43,293 nt of DNA from NCBI GenBank assembly GCA_030653355.1, contig JAURZN010000001.1:1-43293 (forward strand), written 5' to 3'. Position numbers and translations under genes: made by a program. Positions 14,748 through 25,568 of this stretch are shown one piece after another; the first letter of the stretch is position 1; every line of letters begins with the position of its first letter. Under the pieces are notes generated by a model, which had not been told where the DNA came from, ran no database searches, and saw nothing but the letters and a program-made list of their open reading frames with translations. This DNA comes from Gallionella sp. (GTDB lineage: Bacteria > Pseudomonadota > Gammaproteobacteria > Burkholderiales > Gallionellaceae).

Positions 14748-15457
14748 CCAGCCTTGTTTCCGGGAGAAAACAGATAGCCTTCTCCCCATACGGTACGTAC
14801 ATACACCGGCGCGGATGGATCGTCTTCAATCTTGCGCCGCAATCGCGTCACCCTGACATCGATGCTACGATCGAACGGTGTGCGCTCATAACCTTTAAGC
14901 TTGTCCATCAGGCTGTCGCGGCTCAATACGTGATTGGGATGCTCGACAAAAACACGCAGCAGATTGAATTCTCCGGCAGTCAGGACGACATCGGCCCCCT
15001 CTCGGGACAAGCTGCGTGACTCAAGATCAAGTCGATAAGGGCCAAAACGTAACATGCCCTGCGCCGACTCTTCCGTTCGACTATCGCCGCCTTCCCTGCG
15101 CCGCAGCACAGAACGGATACGCGCCAGCAGTTCACGCGGGTTGAACGGCTTGGCAAGGTAATCGTCCGCCCCGACCTCCAGCCCGATAATACGGTCAATA
15201 TCCTCGCCGCGCGCCGACAGCATGATAATCGGTTGACCGCCCCGCATCCGTAATTTGCGCGCCAGTGTCAACCCGTCCTCACCCGGCAACATCAGGTCGA
15301 GAATAACCAGATCCGCCGCATGTTCCGCAAGATATCGTTCCATAGCAGAACCGTCGGCAACGGCAGCGACGCTGTAGCCCTGCTCAGAGAGATACTGCTG
15401 CAGCAATTCGCGCAGGCCGATATCGTCATCCACCACCAGAATATGTTTATGGCTCAT
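14744..15457 (-). CDS. OmpR-family response regulator
   Basis: The start at 15457 (MSHKHILVVDDD) is chosen because the receiver begins there; 33 upstream codons of open frame have no family match and would cover the operator. Its 237 residues comprise a receiver with acidic pair DDD, phospho-Asp in LVILDLMLPGEDG and Lys in LAKPF, then a winged-helix domain ending RSIDVRVTRLRRKIEDDP...VRTVWGEGYLF. It is co-translated with the kinase. The repeated GTAAC sites in the divergent promoter are likely its own targets, controlling this operon and the small secreted proteins at 15639 and 16036. Confidence 0.93.
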   Translation of the reverse strand: MSHKHILVVDDDIGLRELLQQYLSEQGYSVAAVADGSAMERYLAEHAADLVILDLMLPGEDGLTLARKLRMRGGQPIIMLSARGEDIDRIIGLEVGADDYLAKPFNPRELLARIRSVLRRREGGDSRTEESAQGMLRFGPYRLDLESRSLSREGADVVLTAGEFNLLRVFVEHPNHVLSRDSLMDKLKGYERTPFDRSIDVRVTRLRRKIEDDPSAPVYVRTVWGEGYLFSPGNKAG

Positions 15458-15510
15458 GTTTTTCACTATACAGCAGAGTGCTTTCCGCTGTAACGGGCGG
15501 CACGCCTCCG

Positions 15511-15553
15511 GTAACACATCGTAACAATTTGCAGCAACACGGAAATTGTTACG
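15511..15553. promoter_or_regulatory. Probable OmpR-type operator with direct and inverted GTAAC repeats
   Basis: GTAACACATC (15511) and GTAACAATTT (15521) form a direct repeat at exactly 10 bp spacing, the spacing of tandem OmpR-family sites. CGTAACAATTT (15520-15530) and AAATTGTTACG (15543-15553) are perfect 11-bp inverted arms 12 bp apart. Further GTAAC motifs occur at 15490 and 15584. All lie in the 181-bp divergent promoter between the regulator and the first secreted-protein gene. Confidence 0.75.
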
Positions 15554-15638
15554 CAATGCTTCCCCGTCATCATGGCCACATCAGTAACGCGACCTGATGA
15601 TGACAACACAACTTGAACTTAACCAACAGGAGTACAGA

Positions 15639-15938
15639 ATGAATACCAGAAACTTTCTTTACAACGCTGCGCTTATTTTCGGCCTTGCCGTTGCCGGCCC
15701 GAGTTTTGCGGACGAGCCCGTTAATATCGATCCATCAATCATGACCCAGCAGGAGCGCGAAGCCTATCGCACCGAAAGGCAGTCCAGCATGACTCCGGAG
15801 CAGCGCGCTGAAAAACAGGCATCGCGAAACCAGAGTGGTGGTGGACAGGGGCAAGGCAGCATGTCGCGCGATGGTTCCGGATCGGGCGGTCAATATGGTC
15901 GCAACGGCGGTGGCGGGCACGGCAGGGGCGGACGCTGA
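15639..15938 (+). CDS. Small exported Gly-rich protein, paralogue 1
   Basis: ATG 15639 has AGGAG 6 nt upstream. The product has 99 residues with a clear signal peptide (MNTRNFLYNAALIFGLAVAG...SFA-DE). The mature part has SIMTQQEREAYRTERQSSMT and TPEQRAEKQASRN, then a low-complexity Gly/Ser/Gln/Arg tail. The MTxxEREAYRxxxxxMTPEQR pattern recurs in the next gene and in many small periplasmic proteobacterial proteins of unknown function. It is transcribed divergently from the two-component system across the GTAAC operator and is probably controlled by it. A periplasmic stress or metal role is speculative. Confidence 0.8.
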   Translation: MNTRNFLYNAALIFGLAVAGPSFADEPVNIDPSIMTQQEREAYRTERQSSMTPEQRAEKQASRNQSGGGQGQGSMSRDGSGSGGQYGRNGGGGHGRGGR

Positions 15939-16035
15939 TCTCAGAACAAACTGTTTATATCCGTAACTGAAATAGCAGCGACATAAACACCCGGCTGCCT
16001 CTCCTCGTAATGAGATCGTTGCGAGGAGAGACAGT

Positions 16036-16431
16036 ATGAGATTTTCCTGCCAGATTATTGATCACACCATGCATGAAAATATGAATTTCTTCACCCTTTT
16101 CGCCCCGTTCATCCTTGTGCTGTCCATCTCCACGGCGGTAGCACAGGAATCCACGATCCCGGACAAGGAACGTCTGCAGAGCATGAGCCATGAGGAATAT
16201 GACGCATACCGCGAACAGATGCGTGACCGTATGAATGGATTGAACCCTGAAGAGCGAAACCTGACCGGCATCAATGAGCGCGAGCAGATGGAAAAACGGG
16301 ACGCGAATAGCCGCTATGGGCAAGGCTACGTCTCCCGCAACAGGCCAAACACCCTGCGCAGCGGATCAGGTGTCAACACAGGCAATCAACAAAGCGGCGC
16401 TTACGGCAGAGGCAGTGCCGGACGCCGCTAA
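16036..16431 (+). CDS. Small exported protein, paralogue 2
   Basis: ATG 16036 is preceded by GAGGAGA at good spacing and gives 131 residues; internal Met12 or Met16 would give a more standard signal peptide (MNFFTLFAPFILVLSISTAVAQ). The mature part repeats the paralogue-1 pattern (LQSMSHEEYDAYREQMRDRM, LNPEERN) and ends in a Gly/Ser/Arg-rich tail (GSGVNTGNQQSGAYGRGSAG). Ninety-seven bases separate it from paralogue 1, so a shared transcript is likely. Function unknown. Confidence 0.78.
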   Translation: MRFSCQIIDHTMHENMNFFTLFAPFILVLSISTAVAQESTIPDKERLQSMSHEEYDAYREQMRDRMNGLNPEERNLTGINEREQMEKRDANSRYGQGYVSRNRPNTLRSGSGVNTGNQQSGAYGRGSAGRR

Positions 16432-16502
16432 TGCAAGAATCAAAAACTGTGCGCTACGCGTACTAGCCGCGCTGGACAATATTGCAAAATAAGGAATTTG
16501 AC

Positions 16503-16691
16503 ATGTGCCAACTTAAACAAAGTAACTTCAATATCGCCGCATTGCGGCAGGCCGCCATTGATGCCGCTGTGGAGCTGGATTGGACGAAAAATGAACCTAC
16601 GATATCTCAAGAAACTCGCGAAAGGGCACAGCGCATCGTTAAGCGCGTTTTTGTTGCTTGTGAGGCGCTGGACTTAGAAGCACGGGCATGA
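16503..16691 (+). CDS. Small hypothetical protein
   Basis: The ATG at 16503 has AAGGA 8 nt upstream and encodes 62 residues, MCQLKQSNFNIAALRQAAID..., mainly helical and acidic-basic mixed. A perfect hairpin (16706-16725) follows the stop, supporting a real transcription unit. No family recognised. Confidence 0.55.
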   Translation: MCQLKQSNFNIAALRQAAIDAAVELDWTKNEPTISQETRERAQRIVKRVFVACEALDLEARA

Positions 16692-16705
16692 TTGCAAATG
16701 ATGCA

Positions 16706-16725
16706 CGGGCATGCCGCCATGCCCG
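16706..16725 (+). terminator. Hairpin after the small gene
   Basis: CGGGCATG and CATGCCCG form a perfect 8-bp stem with a CCGC loop, 15 bp after the stop. No long T-run follows. Confidence 0.55.
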
Positions 16726-16784
16726 GTTAACTTAAAAATCGTGTCCCGGCGGCGGGATACAGCAACTTTACAGGGAGTATTGTT

Positions 16785-17399
16785 ATGAGCGCAATCGGTG
16801 GTGCAGGAGGGTGTTCTTCGGCGGGTAGCATGAGCGGAATGCAGCGACCGGATTCATCGAAAATGGTCGACAATTTATTTTCAAAGCTGGATACCAAAGG
16901 CCAGGGATATATCGAGAAGAGCGATTTTCAGGGCGCGTTTGATAAAGTCGCTTCGAAAAGCGCCAGCGCGGACGATGTCTTCAAGGCGTTGGATGGCAAT
17001 GATGACGGCAAAATCACCAAGCAGGAAATGTCAGACAGCGTCACAAAACTTGCTGACCAGCTCGTCAGCCAATTGCAAAATATGCGAATGAGCGGCATGG
17101 GCGGTGTCGGTATGTCGAAGAGCGATATTAGCAGCATGGCAGACAGCAGCGGCAGCGCATCACAACAACTGAACGAACTGGCTCAGAATTTTGATGTTGC
17201 TGACACGAATCAGGATGGAACTATCAGTGCGCAGGAATTAATGGCCTATCAGGCATCGAATTCAGCCACTTCGTCCACCAGCGGTGTGCAAAATGGCGAT
17301 GCTCAGGTTATGGCTAGAATCATGGATATGATGACCACGTATGGCGCCACAGCTCAAGACGAGCAAACCAGTGGCGGCACCATTTCAACGGCAGTATAA
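16785..17399 (+). CDS. EF-hand calcium-binding protein
   Basis: This 204-residue protein starts after a GGGAG Shine-Dalgarno. Three canonical EF-hand loops are visible: DTKGQGYIEKSDF (36-48), DGNDDGKITKQEM (70-82) and DTNQDGTISAQEL (140-152). The first has Gly/Gln at usual ligand positions and may bind weakly. Between hands 2 and 3 is a Met/Gly/Ser-rich linker. No signal peptide is seen (the N-terminus is Gly/Ser rich), so it may be cytosolic or exported by another route. Similar three- or four-hand proteins occur widely in proteobacteria without known function. A hairpin follows the gene. Confidence 0.88.
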   Translation: MSAIGGAGGCSSAGSMSGMQRPDSSKMVDNLFSKLDTKGQGYIEKSDFQGAFDKVASKSASADDVFKALDGNDDGKITKQEMSDSVTKLADQLVSQLQNMRMSGMGGVGMSKSDISSMADSSGSASQQLNELAQNFDVADTNQDGTISAQELMAYQASNSATSSTSGVQNGDAQVMARIMDMMTTYGATAQDEQTSGGTISTAV

Positions 17400-17405
17400 G
17401 CAAGC

Positions 17406-17424
17406 GGGGGCATATCTTGCCCCC
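17406..17424 (+). terminator. Hairpin after the EF-hand gene
   Basis: GGGGGCA and TGCCCCC make a perfect 7-bp stem with a 5-nt loop, 6 bp after the stop codon. No T-run directly follows. Confidence 0.6.
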
Positions 17425-17480
17425 ACTGCCCCATTTATTAAATCGACCAGACAGAATTATTTATCCGAGGACAACCTGAC

Positions 17481-17930
17481 ATGCAAAAAAACCGCAATTT
17501 CATCTTCAACCTTTTCGCCTCCTCCCTGTTATTCGTCGTATCCGGTGCGCAGGCGGGCGAGCCTCTCGCCTTGCAGCAGGTTATGAGAGACCTGGGTAAA
17601 AACATGCAAGTCATCACTGACGGCATTTCCCGTGGCGACTGGGAACAGGTGGAAAAAACCGCGCCACTGATCGCCGACCACCCACAGCCACCCTTCTCCG
17701 AAAAGCTGCGCATCATGAGCTTCATGGGCACCAACATGGGCAAATTCAAGGCTCATGACAGCGAAACAAACAAGCAGGCTCAGGCGGTGGGCAAGGCAGC
17801 AAAGGCCAAAGACGGGCAGGGTGTGATTCTTGCCTTCCAGCAGCTCCAAACCAGCTGCTACAGTTGCCACAGCGAATTCCGCAAACCCTTTATCGAGCAT
17901 TTCTATGGCAAGAAAAGCGCTGATCTGTGA
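17481..17930 (+). CDS. Cytochrome c' / c-556-type monohaem protein
   Basis: This 149-residue protein has a signal peptide (LFASSLLFVVSGAQA-GE) and one haem site near the C-terminus, SCYSCHSEFRKPF (CxxCH in the last quarter), as in class II cytochromes c. The N-terminal part (ALQQVMRDLGKNMQVITDGI) corresponds to helix A with its conserved Met region. Such periplasmic four-helix cytochromes bind NO or shuttle electrons. A membrane protein gene follows 40 bp later and may be co-transcribed. Confidence 0.88.
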   Translation: MQKNRNFIFNLFASSLLFVVSGAQAGEPLALQQVMRDLGKNMQVITDGISRGDWEQVEKTAPLIADHPQPPFSEKLRIMSFMGTNMGKFKAHDSETNKQAQAVGKAAKAKDGQGVILAFQQLQTSCYSCHSEFRKPFIEHFYGKKSADL

Positions 17931-17970
17931 TACAACCCGATCACACCATTAACATTACAGGAGTCATTTC

Positions 17971-18378
17971 ATGAAGATACGCTCACAACAACGCACCCCC
18001 CTTATCGGGTTGATTTCTCTGATTGCAGTCGGTTTCGGATTGCTGACTATCAAGGAAGGCGGCACCATCCTGTTTGGCGACGAAGCGACACGCGCTACGG
18101 CCGGCAACTATGTGCCGTTCGTACTCTGGTTTAATTTTGTAGCGGGCTTTGCCTACGTTGTCGCCGGCATCGGCTTGTGGCTACAACAACGCTGGTCAGT
18201 TTGGCTGGCCACCAGCCTCGCCGCAGCGACAGCCCTCACGTTCGCCGCCTTTGGCATACATGTGCTTCTTGACGGGCTTTACGAAAAACGTACGGTAATC
18301 GCCATGAGCATGCGAACGCTGGTGTGGTCAACCATCGCAGCCCTTGCCTGGCGCCAGCTGGTGTGGCGCCGGATATGA
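17971..18378 (+). CDS. Four-helix integral membrane protein, unknown
   Basis: ATG 17971 has AGGAG at good spacing. The 135-residue product has four hydrophobic stretches, at about 11-28, 48-70, 77-98 and 110-126. No haem-binding Cys or paired-His motif is evident. It lies between a cytochrome c' and a lipid A deacylase; a quinone or cytochrome partner role is possible but not shown. Confidence 0.75.
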   Translation: MKIRSQQRTPLIGLISLIAVGFGLLTIKEGGTILFGDEATRATAGNYVPFVLWFNFVAGFAYVVAGIGLWLQQRWSVWLATSLAAATALTFAAFGIHVLLDGLYEKRTVIAMSMRTLVWSTIAALAWRQLVWRRI

Positions 18379-18431
18379 TGTCATGCTGCTGTGCCGCTTA
18401 TAACGCAGCACCGCATAAACGACGAAATGCG

Positions 18432-19613
18432 ATGAACCCGCCTTGCTTCCGTCATTTGCCGACACGACAGAAAAAAGCCGTGTGGGTGTGGGTGCTGCTT
18501 TTTCACATCGTACCGGCACAAGCCGCCAATGAAAACATTTCCGGCCTTGAGGATTGCAAGGCAGATGAGGTCGTCAGATTTCGCGGGGGAACAGCCAGAC
18601 TGGAGAACGACCTTTTTACCGGCACTGACCAGAATTACACCAATGGCGTGGCATTCACCGCCATTTCGCACGACATCGCCGGCAAGCTTAGAGTCGAATG
18701 CCTGCCCACGCCGGTGCGACTGCATGCTGAACTGATCAAATTTATGAACCCCGACTTTTGGGCCGATGCACAAAATCCTGACCACACGCAAAACGTGACG
18801 GTGAAGTTTGGCCAATCCATGTTTACACCAAAAGATCCGGCCAGAACTGATTTGATCACGGGCGATCGGCCTTATGCGGGCTTGCTGTACGTAGGCATGT
18901 CGTGGAATCGCAGGAAACATGAACCCCTAAGCAACTCGGAAATGCTCGATACGCGCGAGATCACCCTGGGTGTCATCGGCCCGTGGGCTCTTGCGGAACA
19001 ATCACAAAACCTGTTTCACGATGCCATCGGTGCCGCCAGATTTCTCGGCTGGCAACATCAGTTGAAAAATGAGCCTGCACTGCAACTGGCCATGGATCGC
19101 AAGTTCAAGGACTATCGCGAAACGGGCGCAATCATGCCGGGCTTCTCCGCCGATTCGATACGCTCACTGGGACTGCGGCTAGGCAACATCGAAACCTCCG
19201 CTAGCCTGGGCATAGAGGGACGTATCGGCTGGAATCTGCCGAACGACTTCGGCACTTATCCGATCAGACCGGGTGCCGAAAATCGCCCGCCCTCCGCAGC
19301 GTCCATCCACAGCGGCTCCGACGATGCCTCTTCTGCGGTCGCCAGGCCGCAACCGGGGATACACCTGTTCGGGACGATGGAAACGAAGCTCATCGCTCAT
19401 GACTTTTCGCTCGACGGCAACCTCTTGCAATCAAGCCATAGCGTCACTCGCCGACCATGGGTTGCCCAGGCTGCCATCGGCATCAGCGCTCAGGGCATGA
19501 TGGCCGGGCACGGTACCAAATTAGCCGTGATGCGTGTTTACCGTTCGCGGGAATTCGAAGAGCAGGGAGCAAGCCAGGCTTATGGCTCCGTCGCACTAAG
19601 CATTGAGTTCTAA
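18432..19613 (+). CDS. lpxR: LpxR-family lipid A 3'-O-deacylase
   Basis: Start 18432 gives a 393-residue protein with a signal peptide (KKAVWVWVLLFHIVPAQA-AN). The mature N-terminus has ENDLFTGTDQNYTNGVAF, the conserved block with catalytic Asn/Asp residues, followed by DRPYAGLLYVGMSW and ITLGVIGPWALAEQSQNLFH, all typical of LpxR (DUF2219), an outer-membrane beta-barrel that removes the 3'-acyloxyacyl chain of lipid A. The protein ends in Phe (ALSIEF), as expected for BamA-dependent barrels. The start is weak in Shine-Dalgarno; an upstream ATG at 18375 overlapping the previous stop is an alternative. Confidence 0.9.
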   Translation: MNPPCFRHLPTRQKKAVWVWVLLFHIVPAQAANENISGLEDCKADEVVRFRGGTARLENDLFTGTDQNYTNGVAFTAISHDIAGKLRVECLPTPVRLHAELIKFMNPDFWADAQNPDHTQNVTVKFGQSMFTPKDPARTDLITGDRPYAGLLYVGMSWNRRKHEPLSNSEMLDTREITLGVIGPWALAEQSQNLFHDAIGAARFLGWQHQLKNEPALQLAMDRKFKDYRETGAIMPGFSADSIRSLGLRLGNIETSASLGIEGRIGWNLPNDFGTYPIRPGAENRPPSAASIHSGSDDASSAVARPQPGIHLFGTMETKLIAHDFSLDGNLLQSSHSVTRRPWVAQAAIGISAQGMMAGHGTKLAVMRVYRSREFEEQGASQAYGSVALSIEF

Positions 19614-19796
19614 CGGGCCGCTGCAAAACTATTGAGATTTTATGGGGCGCGTTAAGACAGTATTCTGGCGGAGGGCGGAGTTGTTCAGTGGTCACTACAT
19701 CTGCGAACATTTCATCCCTCACCCCAGGGAACGCTCTGCTTGCGTCCGGCTCACCGGTCAAACCCGGGTGCACTCTCACCCGCCACGCTCCAAAAC

Positions 19797-19826
19797 ATAA
19801 AGGGCACTCTGACGAGTGCCCTTTAT
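19797..19826 (-). terminator. Intrinsic terminator of the tRNA-Ser gene
   Basis: Thirteen-bp perfect arms (19797-19809 and 19814-19826) with a TGAC loop, immediately downstream of the tRNA on the minus strand, followed by a T-rich run. Confidence 0.9.
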
Positions 19827-19830
19827 TATC

Positions 19831-19921
<91 letters not shown>

Positions 19922-19969
19922 GGGACGCGAATTCTACCAGATACCGGCAATTTGGTGCAGAATGATGGC

Positions 19970-21445
19970 ATGCGCAGACACGAGATTTTAATCAGGTCAT
20001 TACAGATCGGCACTTTTCTGTCGTTGTTGATGTTCGGCTATTCCAGCCTGGACAAGGCGCTGCCTTCCTGGCGAGACGAAGAGCTGGTCGTTGTCATTTC
20101 GCAGAACACGACCCTTTCGGACGAAGAATTTTCCAAACAGCTGGCGCAGCATTTCGCCAATTATCTGGGCGTGCCGCTGAAAATAGTGCTGATTCCGGCA
20201 GAGCAAATTGAAACCCACTTTCGTAATCACCGCGCCCACTTCTCCGCATCCGGCTTCAGGCTGGACGAAAAAAACAAAGCGCTGCTTTTTGGTCCGGGCT
20301 ATTTACCTGTGCGCGAACAGGTGGCATTCAATCAGAATCAGCGCGCCCCGCGTCACCTGAACGAACTCGTCGGCAAGCGTATCGCCGTGGTGGCGGGCTC
20401 AAATCACGAGAAGGCGCTGATCGCACTTAAGCAGGACATGCCCGAGCTGAGCTGGGAATCCCGCACGAAGCAAACCACCGTTGAAGATTTGCTCACAGAA
20501 ATCGCGCAGGACAAACTGGACTTCACCATTGCCAATCACGAACAAATTGAGCAGATGCTCAATTACTTCCCCAATCTTGCCGTCGCGTTCGACATCGGCA
20601 AGCCTTCCAAACTGGCATGGGCCTTTCCGGCTGATGCAGATAACGCGCTGATTGCCGCATCCGAACAATTCTTTGCCGGTATCAAGAAAAATGGGGATTT
20701 GAACAAACTGCTGGATCGTTACTATGGCCACAACGACAGGCTGGCGCCCCTAGACGCGGCCGCATTCATCAAACAAACCAGCCTGACCCTGCCCAGGTTT
20801 CAGAGCTTATTCGAAGAGGCTGGCAGGGCGGTCAACGAGGACTGGCGTCTGATTGCCGCAATCGCCTATCAGGAATCACACTGGGACCCGCTGGCGACTT
20901 CTTTCACTAACGTGCGCGGCATGATGATGCTGACCGAAGCGACAGCCGACCGCATGAACGTATCCAACCGCCTCGATGCCCGCGAAAGCACACTCGCAGG
21001 CGCCAAATATCTGCAACTGCTAAAGAAACAACTTCCATCACGCATCCAGGAACCCGAACGCACCTGGCTGGCACTGTCCTCCTACAATCAGGGGCAGGGA
21101 CATCTTGAGGATGCACGCGTCCTGACAAAACGGCAGGGCGGCAATCCTGATTCCTGGGTAGAGGTGAAAAAATGGCTGCCCTCATTAAGCAACCCTAAGC
21201 ATTTTCAGAATCTGAAATACGGCTATGCGCGCGGCGGAGAAGCCGTGATTTTCGTGGAAAATATCCGCGCCTATTACGACATGCTGACCCGGCTCACCAG
21301 CGAAACCGCCACACCCCAGAAACACGACTACCAGCTGATCAGCACACGTAAAAACCCCGCCTTTTCTCTGCACGCGCAAGGCAAGACCAGACTGTCACCC
21401 GACAGCACGGCGCGGTCTGGCTCGACCTACTCCCTGTCACCCTGA
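19970..21445 (+). CDS. mltF: Membrane-bound lytic murein transglycosylase F
   Basis: ATG 19970 is chosen; the frame extends 6 codons to a TTG. The 491-residue protein has an N-terminal hydrophobic segment (LQIGTFLSLLMFGYSSL), a solute-binding-like domain (about 35-265, with NELVGKRIAVVAGSNH and DLLTEIAQDKLDFTIANHEQ), and a SLT domain whose AYQESHWDP holds the catalytic Glu, followed by GMMMLTEATADRM and LSSYNQGQGH. MltF cleaves peptidoglycan to anhydromuropeptides at the outer membrane. No lipobox Cys is seen, unlike some family members. Its 3' end overlaps the convergent channel gene by 19 bp. Confidence 0.93.
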   Translation: MRRHEILIRSLQIGTFLSLLMFGYSSLDKALPSWRDEELVVVISQNTTLSDEEFSKQLAQHFANYLGVPLKIVLIPAEQIETHFRNHRAHFSASGFRLDEKNKALLFGPGYLPVREQVAFNQNQRAPRHLNELVGKRIAVVAGSNHEKALIALKQDMPELSWESRTKQTTVEDLLTEIAQDKLDFTIANHEQIEQMLNYFPNLAVAFDIGKPSKLAWAFPADADNALIAASEQFFAGIKKNGDLNKLLDRYYGHNDRLAPLDAAAFIKQTSLTLPRFQSLFEEAGRAVNEDWRLIAAIAYQESHWDPLATSFTNVRGMMMLTEATADRMNVSNRLDARESTLAGAKYLQLLKKQLPSRIQEPERTWLALSSYNQGQGHLEDARVLTKRQGGNPDSWVEVKKWLPSLSNPKHFQNLKYGYARGGEAVIFVENIRAYYDMLTRLTSETATPQKHDYQLISTRKNPAFSLHAQGKTRLSPDSTARSGSTYSLSP

Positions 21446-22206
21446 CGATGCTCTGCAAGCTGTCGCTCGATACGCTCCAGACGTGCGGCGATATCCTGCA
21501 GCATCACCCCGGTATCACGTTCCTCGCGTTCGATCTTTTGCACATCTGCGCCGACAAAGAAGGCCGACAGGTTGGCGGTCAGCAATGACACCAGCACGAC
21601 CCCGAACAGGATCAACAAGGCGCCGAACACCCTGCCCGCCGGACTCGACGGCACGATGTCGCCATAACCCACGGTGGACATCGTCACCCACGCCCACCAC
21701 ATGCCGTCCCACACCGTGCCGATAGACGGGTCGATGCGCACCACCAGCACGGCCGACAACAGCATGGTGATCAATGCCACGACCAGCGTGGCGCCCAGCT
21801 GATGGTAGGACAGAAGTTTACGTATCGTGCGCGACATGCGCGTAAACAGCACCAGCAGCAGGCGCAAGTTCCGCAGCAATCCTGCCAGCGGGGTATAAGC
21901 CCAGAGCAGCGGTATGCTGCCGACGATGATGAGGGAATTCATCCAGTTATGCTTCAGATAACGCCGTTTGTTTTTGGTCAGAGCGGTCAACAACACGGTT
22001 TCACTGAAGAAGGCCAGCCACACCAGCCATTCGGCGATGCGTTCCGTCAAGGGAGACATACTGCCGCTCTCGCCCAGATACCACTGAAAGGGTATCCACA
22101 GCGCGACGCACAGCATCGGCCATTCCAGCCGTCTTCCCCACAGACGCGCGGCAGGTGTCTCGCTTTCATCAACGCCTGCGATACCGAGCCAGTGGACGAT
22201 AGCCAT
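21427..22206 (-). CDS. Voltage-gated-like potassium channel, 6-TM type
   Basis: This 259-residue protein has the selectivity filter TMSTVGYGDIVPSSPAG at about 185, a pore helix (WDGMWWAWV), and four to five membrane segments before it, including an Arg-rich stretch (GLLRNLRLLLVLFTRMSRTIRKLL) that could be a voltage sensor S4. The C-terminal tail (DVQKIEREERDTGVMLQDIAARLERIERQL) is predicted coiled coil. Its ATG directly follows the serS stop, so it is translated from the serS transcript. Confidence 0.88.
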   Translation of the reverse strand: MAIVHWLGIAGVDESETPAARLWGRRLEWPMLCVALWIPFQWYLGESGSMSPLTERIAEWLVWLAFFSETVLLTALTKNKRRYLKHNWMNSLIIVGSIPLLWAYTPLAGLLRNLRLLLVLFTRMSRTIRKLLSYHQLGATLVVALITMLLSAVLVVRIDPSIGTVWDGMWWAWVTMSTVGYGDIVPSSPAGRVFGALLILFGVVLVSLLTANLSAFFVGADVQKIEREERDTGVMLQDIAARLERIERQLAEHRQGDRE

Positions 22207-24245
<2,039 letters not shown>

Positions 24246-24254
24246 GGCATCTCT

Positions 24255-25568
24255 CTACTTTATGTTTTTCGCCGCGGCATCCAGTTCACGGAGCCGCGCC
24301 AGTTTTTCGGCGATTTTGCCTTCCAGCCCGCGATCCGTAGGCTGATAAAAATCCATGTTCGGCATGCCGTCCGGAAAGTACCGCTCCCCCGCCGCATAAC
24401 CGTCCGCCTCGTCGTGCGCGTAACGATAATCGCGCCCGTAATCGAGCTGTTTCATCAATTTGGTCGGTGCGTTGCGCAGATGCAGCGGCACTTCCCGCGA
24501 GCCATCCTTGGCCACGAAGGCGCGGGCGGCATTATACGCGACATAACCCGCGTTCGACTTGGGCGCGCAAGCCAGATAGATCACGGCTTGCGCCAGCGCC
24601 AGCTCGCCCTCGGGCGAACCAAGCCGCTCATAGGTCTGCGCCGCATCATTGGCCAGCTGAATGGCGCGCGGATCGGCCAGGCCGATGTCTTCCCACGCCA
24701 TGCGCACAATGCGCCGCGCCATATAGCGTGCATCCGCCCCGCCGTCCAGCATGCGCACCAGCCAGTACAGCGCAGCATCCGGACTGGAGCCGCGCACCGA
24801 TTTGTGCAGTGCGGAAATCTGGTCGTAGAACGCTTCGCCCCCCTTGTCGAAACGACGCAGATTCTGCGCCAGTGTGTTATCGAGGAACGCACTGTCTATC
24901 ACACTGATCGCGGCTGTTTCTGCGGCAGTCTGCAACTGCTCCAGCACATTCAACAGGCGGCGCGCATCGCCGTCTGCATAGCCGATGATGCGCTCGCGGG
25001 CATCATCGGCAAAGACTATCCCCGGCAGCGCCACCTGCTGCGCACGCTCGAACAACTCTCCCAGTTCATCGAGTGACAAGGCGTGCAACACATACACCTG
25101 CGCGCGCGACAGCAGCGCGTTGTTTACTTCAAAGGAGGGATTCTCGGTGGTTGCGCCGATAAAAGTCACCAGACCCTGTTCGACGAAGGGCAGAAACGCA
25201 TCCTGCTGCGACTTGTTGAAGCGATGCACCTCGTCCACGAACAGGATAGTGTGACGCCCGTTCTGCTGCAGTACGCGTTGCGCCTCGGCAATCGCCTCAC
25301 GGATGTCTTTTACACCCGACAGCACGGCGGACAGCAGCATGAATTCGGCATCGAAGGCCGAAGCCATCAGTCGCGCCAGCGTGGTCTTGCCCACCCCAGG
25401 CGGCCCCCACAAAATCATCGAGTGCAGCTTGCCGGACTGAAATGCCAGGCGCAACGGACGTCCTTCGCCCAGCAGATGCGACTGACCGATCACCTCATCG
25501 ATGTGTTTCGGGCGCAAGCGTTCAGCGAGCGGTGCATCGGGTTGCGCGGCGGCGAACAAATCACTCAT
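24255..25568 (-). CDS. rarA: Replication-associated recombination protein A
   Basis: This 437-residue AAA+ protein has LAERLRPKHIDEVIGQSHLL (8-37 region), Walker A GPPGVGKTTLAR, Walker B ILFVDEVHRFN and sensor GATTENPSFEVN. The MgsA/Werner-helicase-interacting C-terminal part includes VRGSSPDAALYWLVRMLDGG. It acts at stalled replication forks with RecQ and SSB. Its ATG overlaps the KilA-N stop by 4 bp; in most relatives the preceding gene is lolA. Confidence 0.96.
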   Translation of the reverse strand: MSDLFAAAQPDAPLAERLRPKHIDEVIGQSHLLGEGRPLRLAFQSGKLHSMILWGPPGVGKTTLARLMASAFDAEFMLLSAVLSGVKDIREAIAEAQRVLQQNGRHTILFVDEVHRFNKSQQDAFLPFVEQGLVTFIGATTENPSFEVNNALLSRAQVYVLHALSLDELGELFERAQQVALPGIVFADDARERIIGYADGDARRLLNVLEQLQTAAETAAISVIDSAFLDNTLAQNLRRFDKGGEAFYDQISALHKSVRGSSPDAALYWLVRMLDGGADARYMARRIVRMAWEDIGLADPRAIQLANDAAQTYERLGSPEGELALAQAVIYLACAPKSNAGYVAYNAARAFVAKDGSREVPLHLRNAPTKLMKQLDYGRDYRYAHDEADGYAAGERYFPDGMPNMDFYQPTDRGLEGKIAEKLARLRELDAAAKNIK

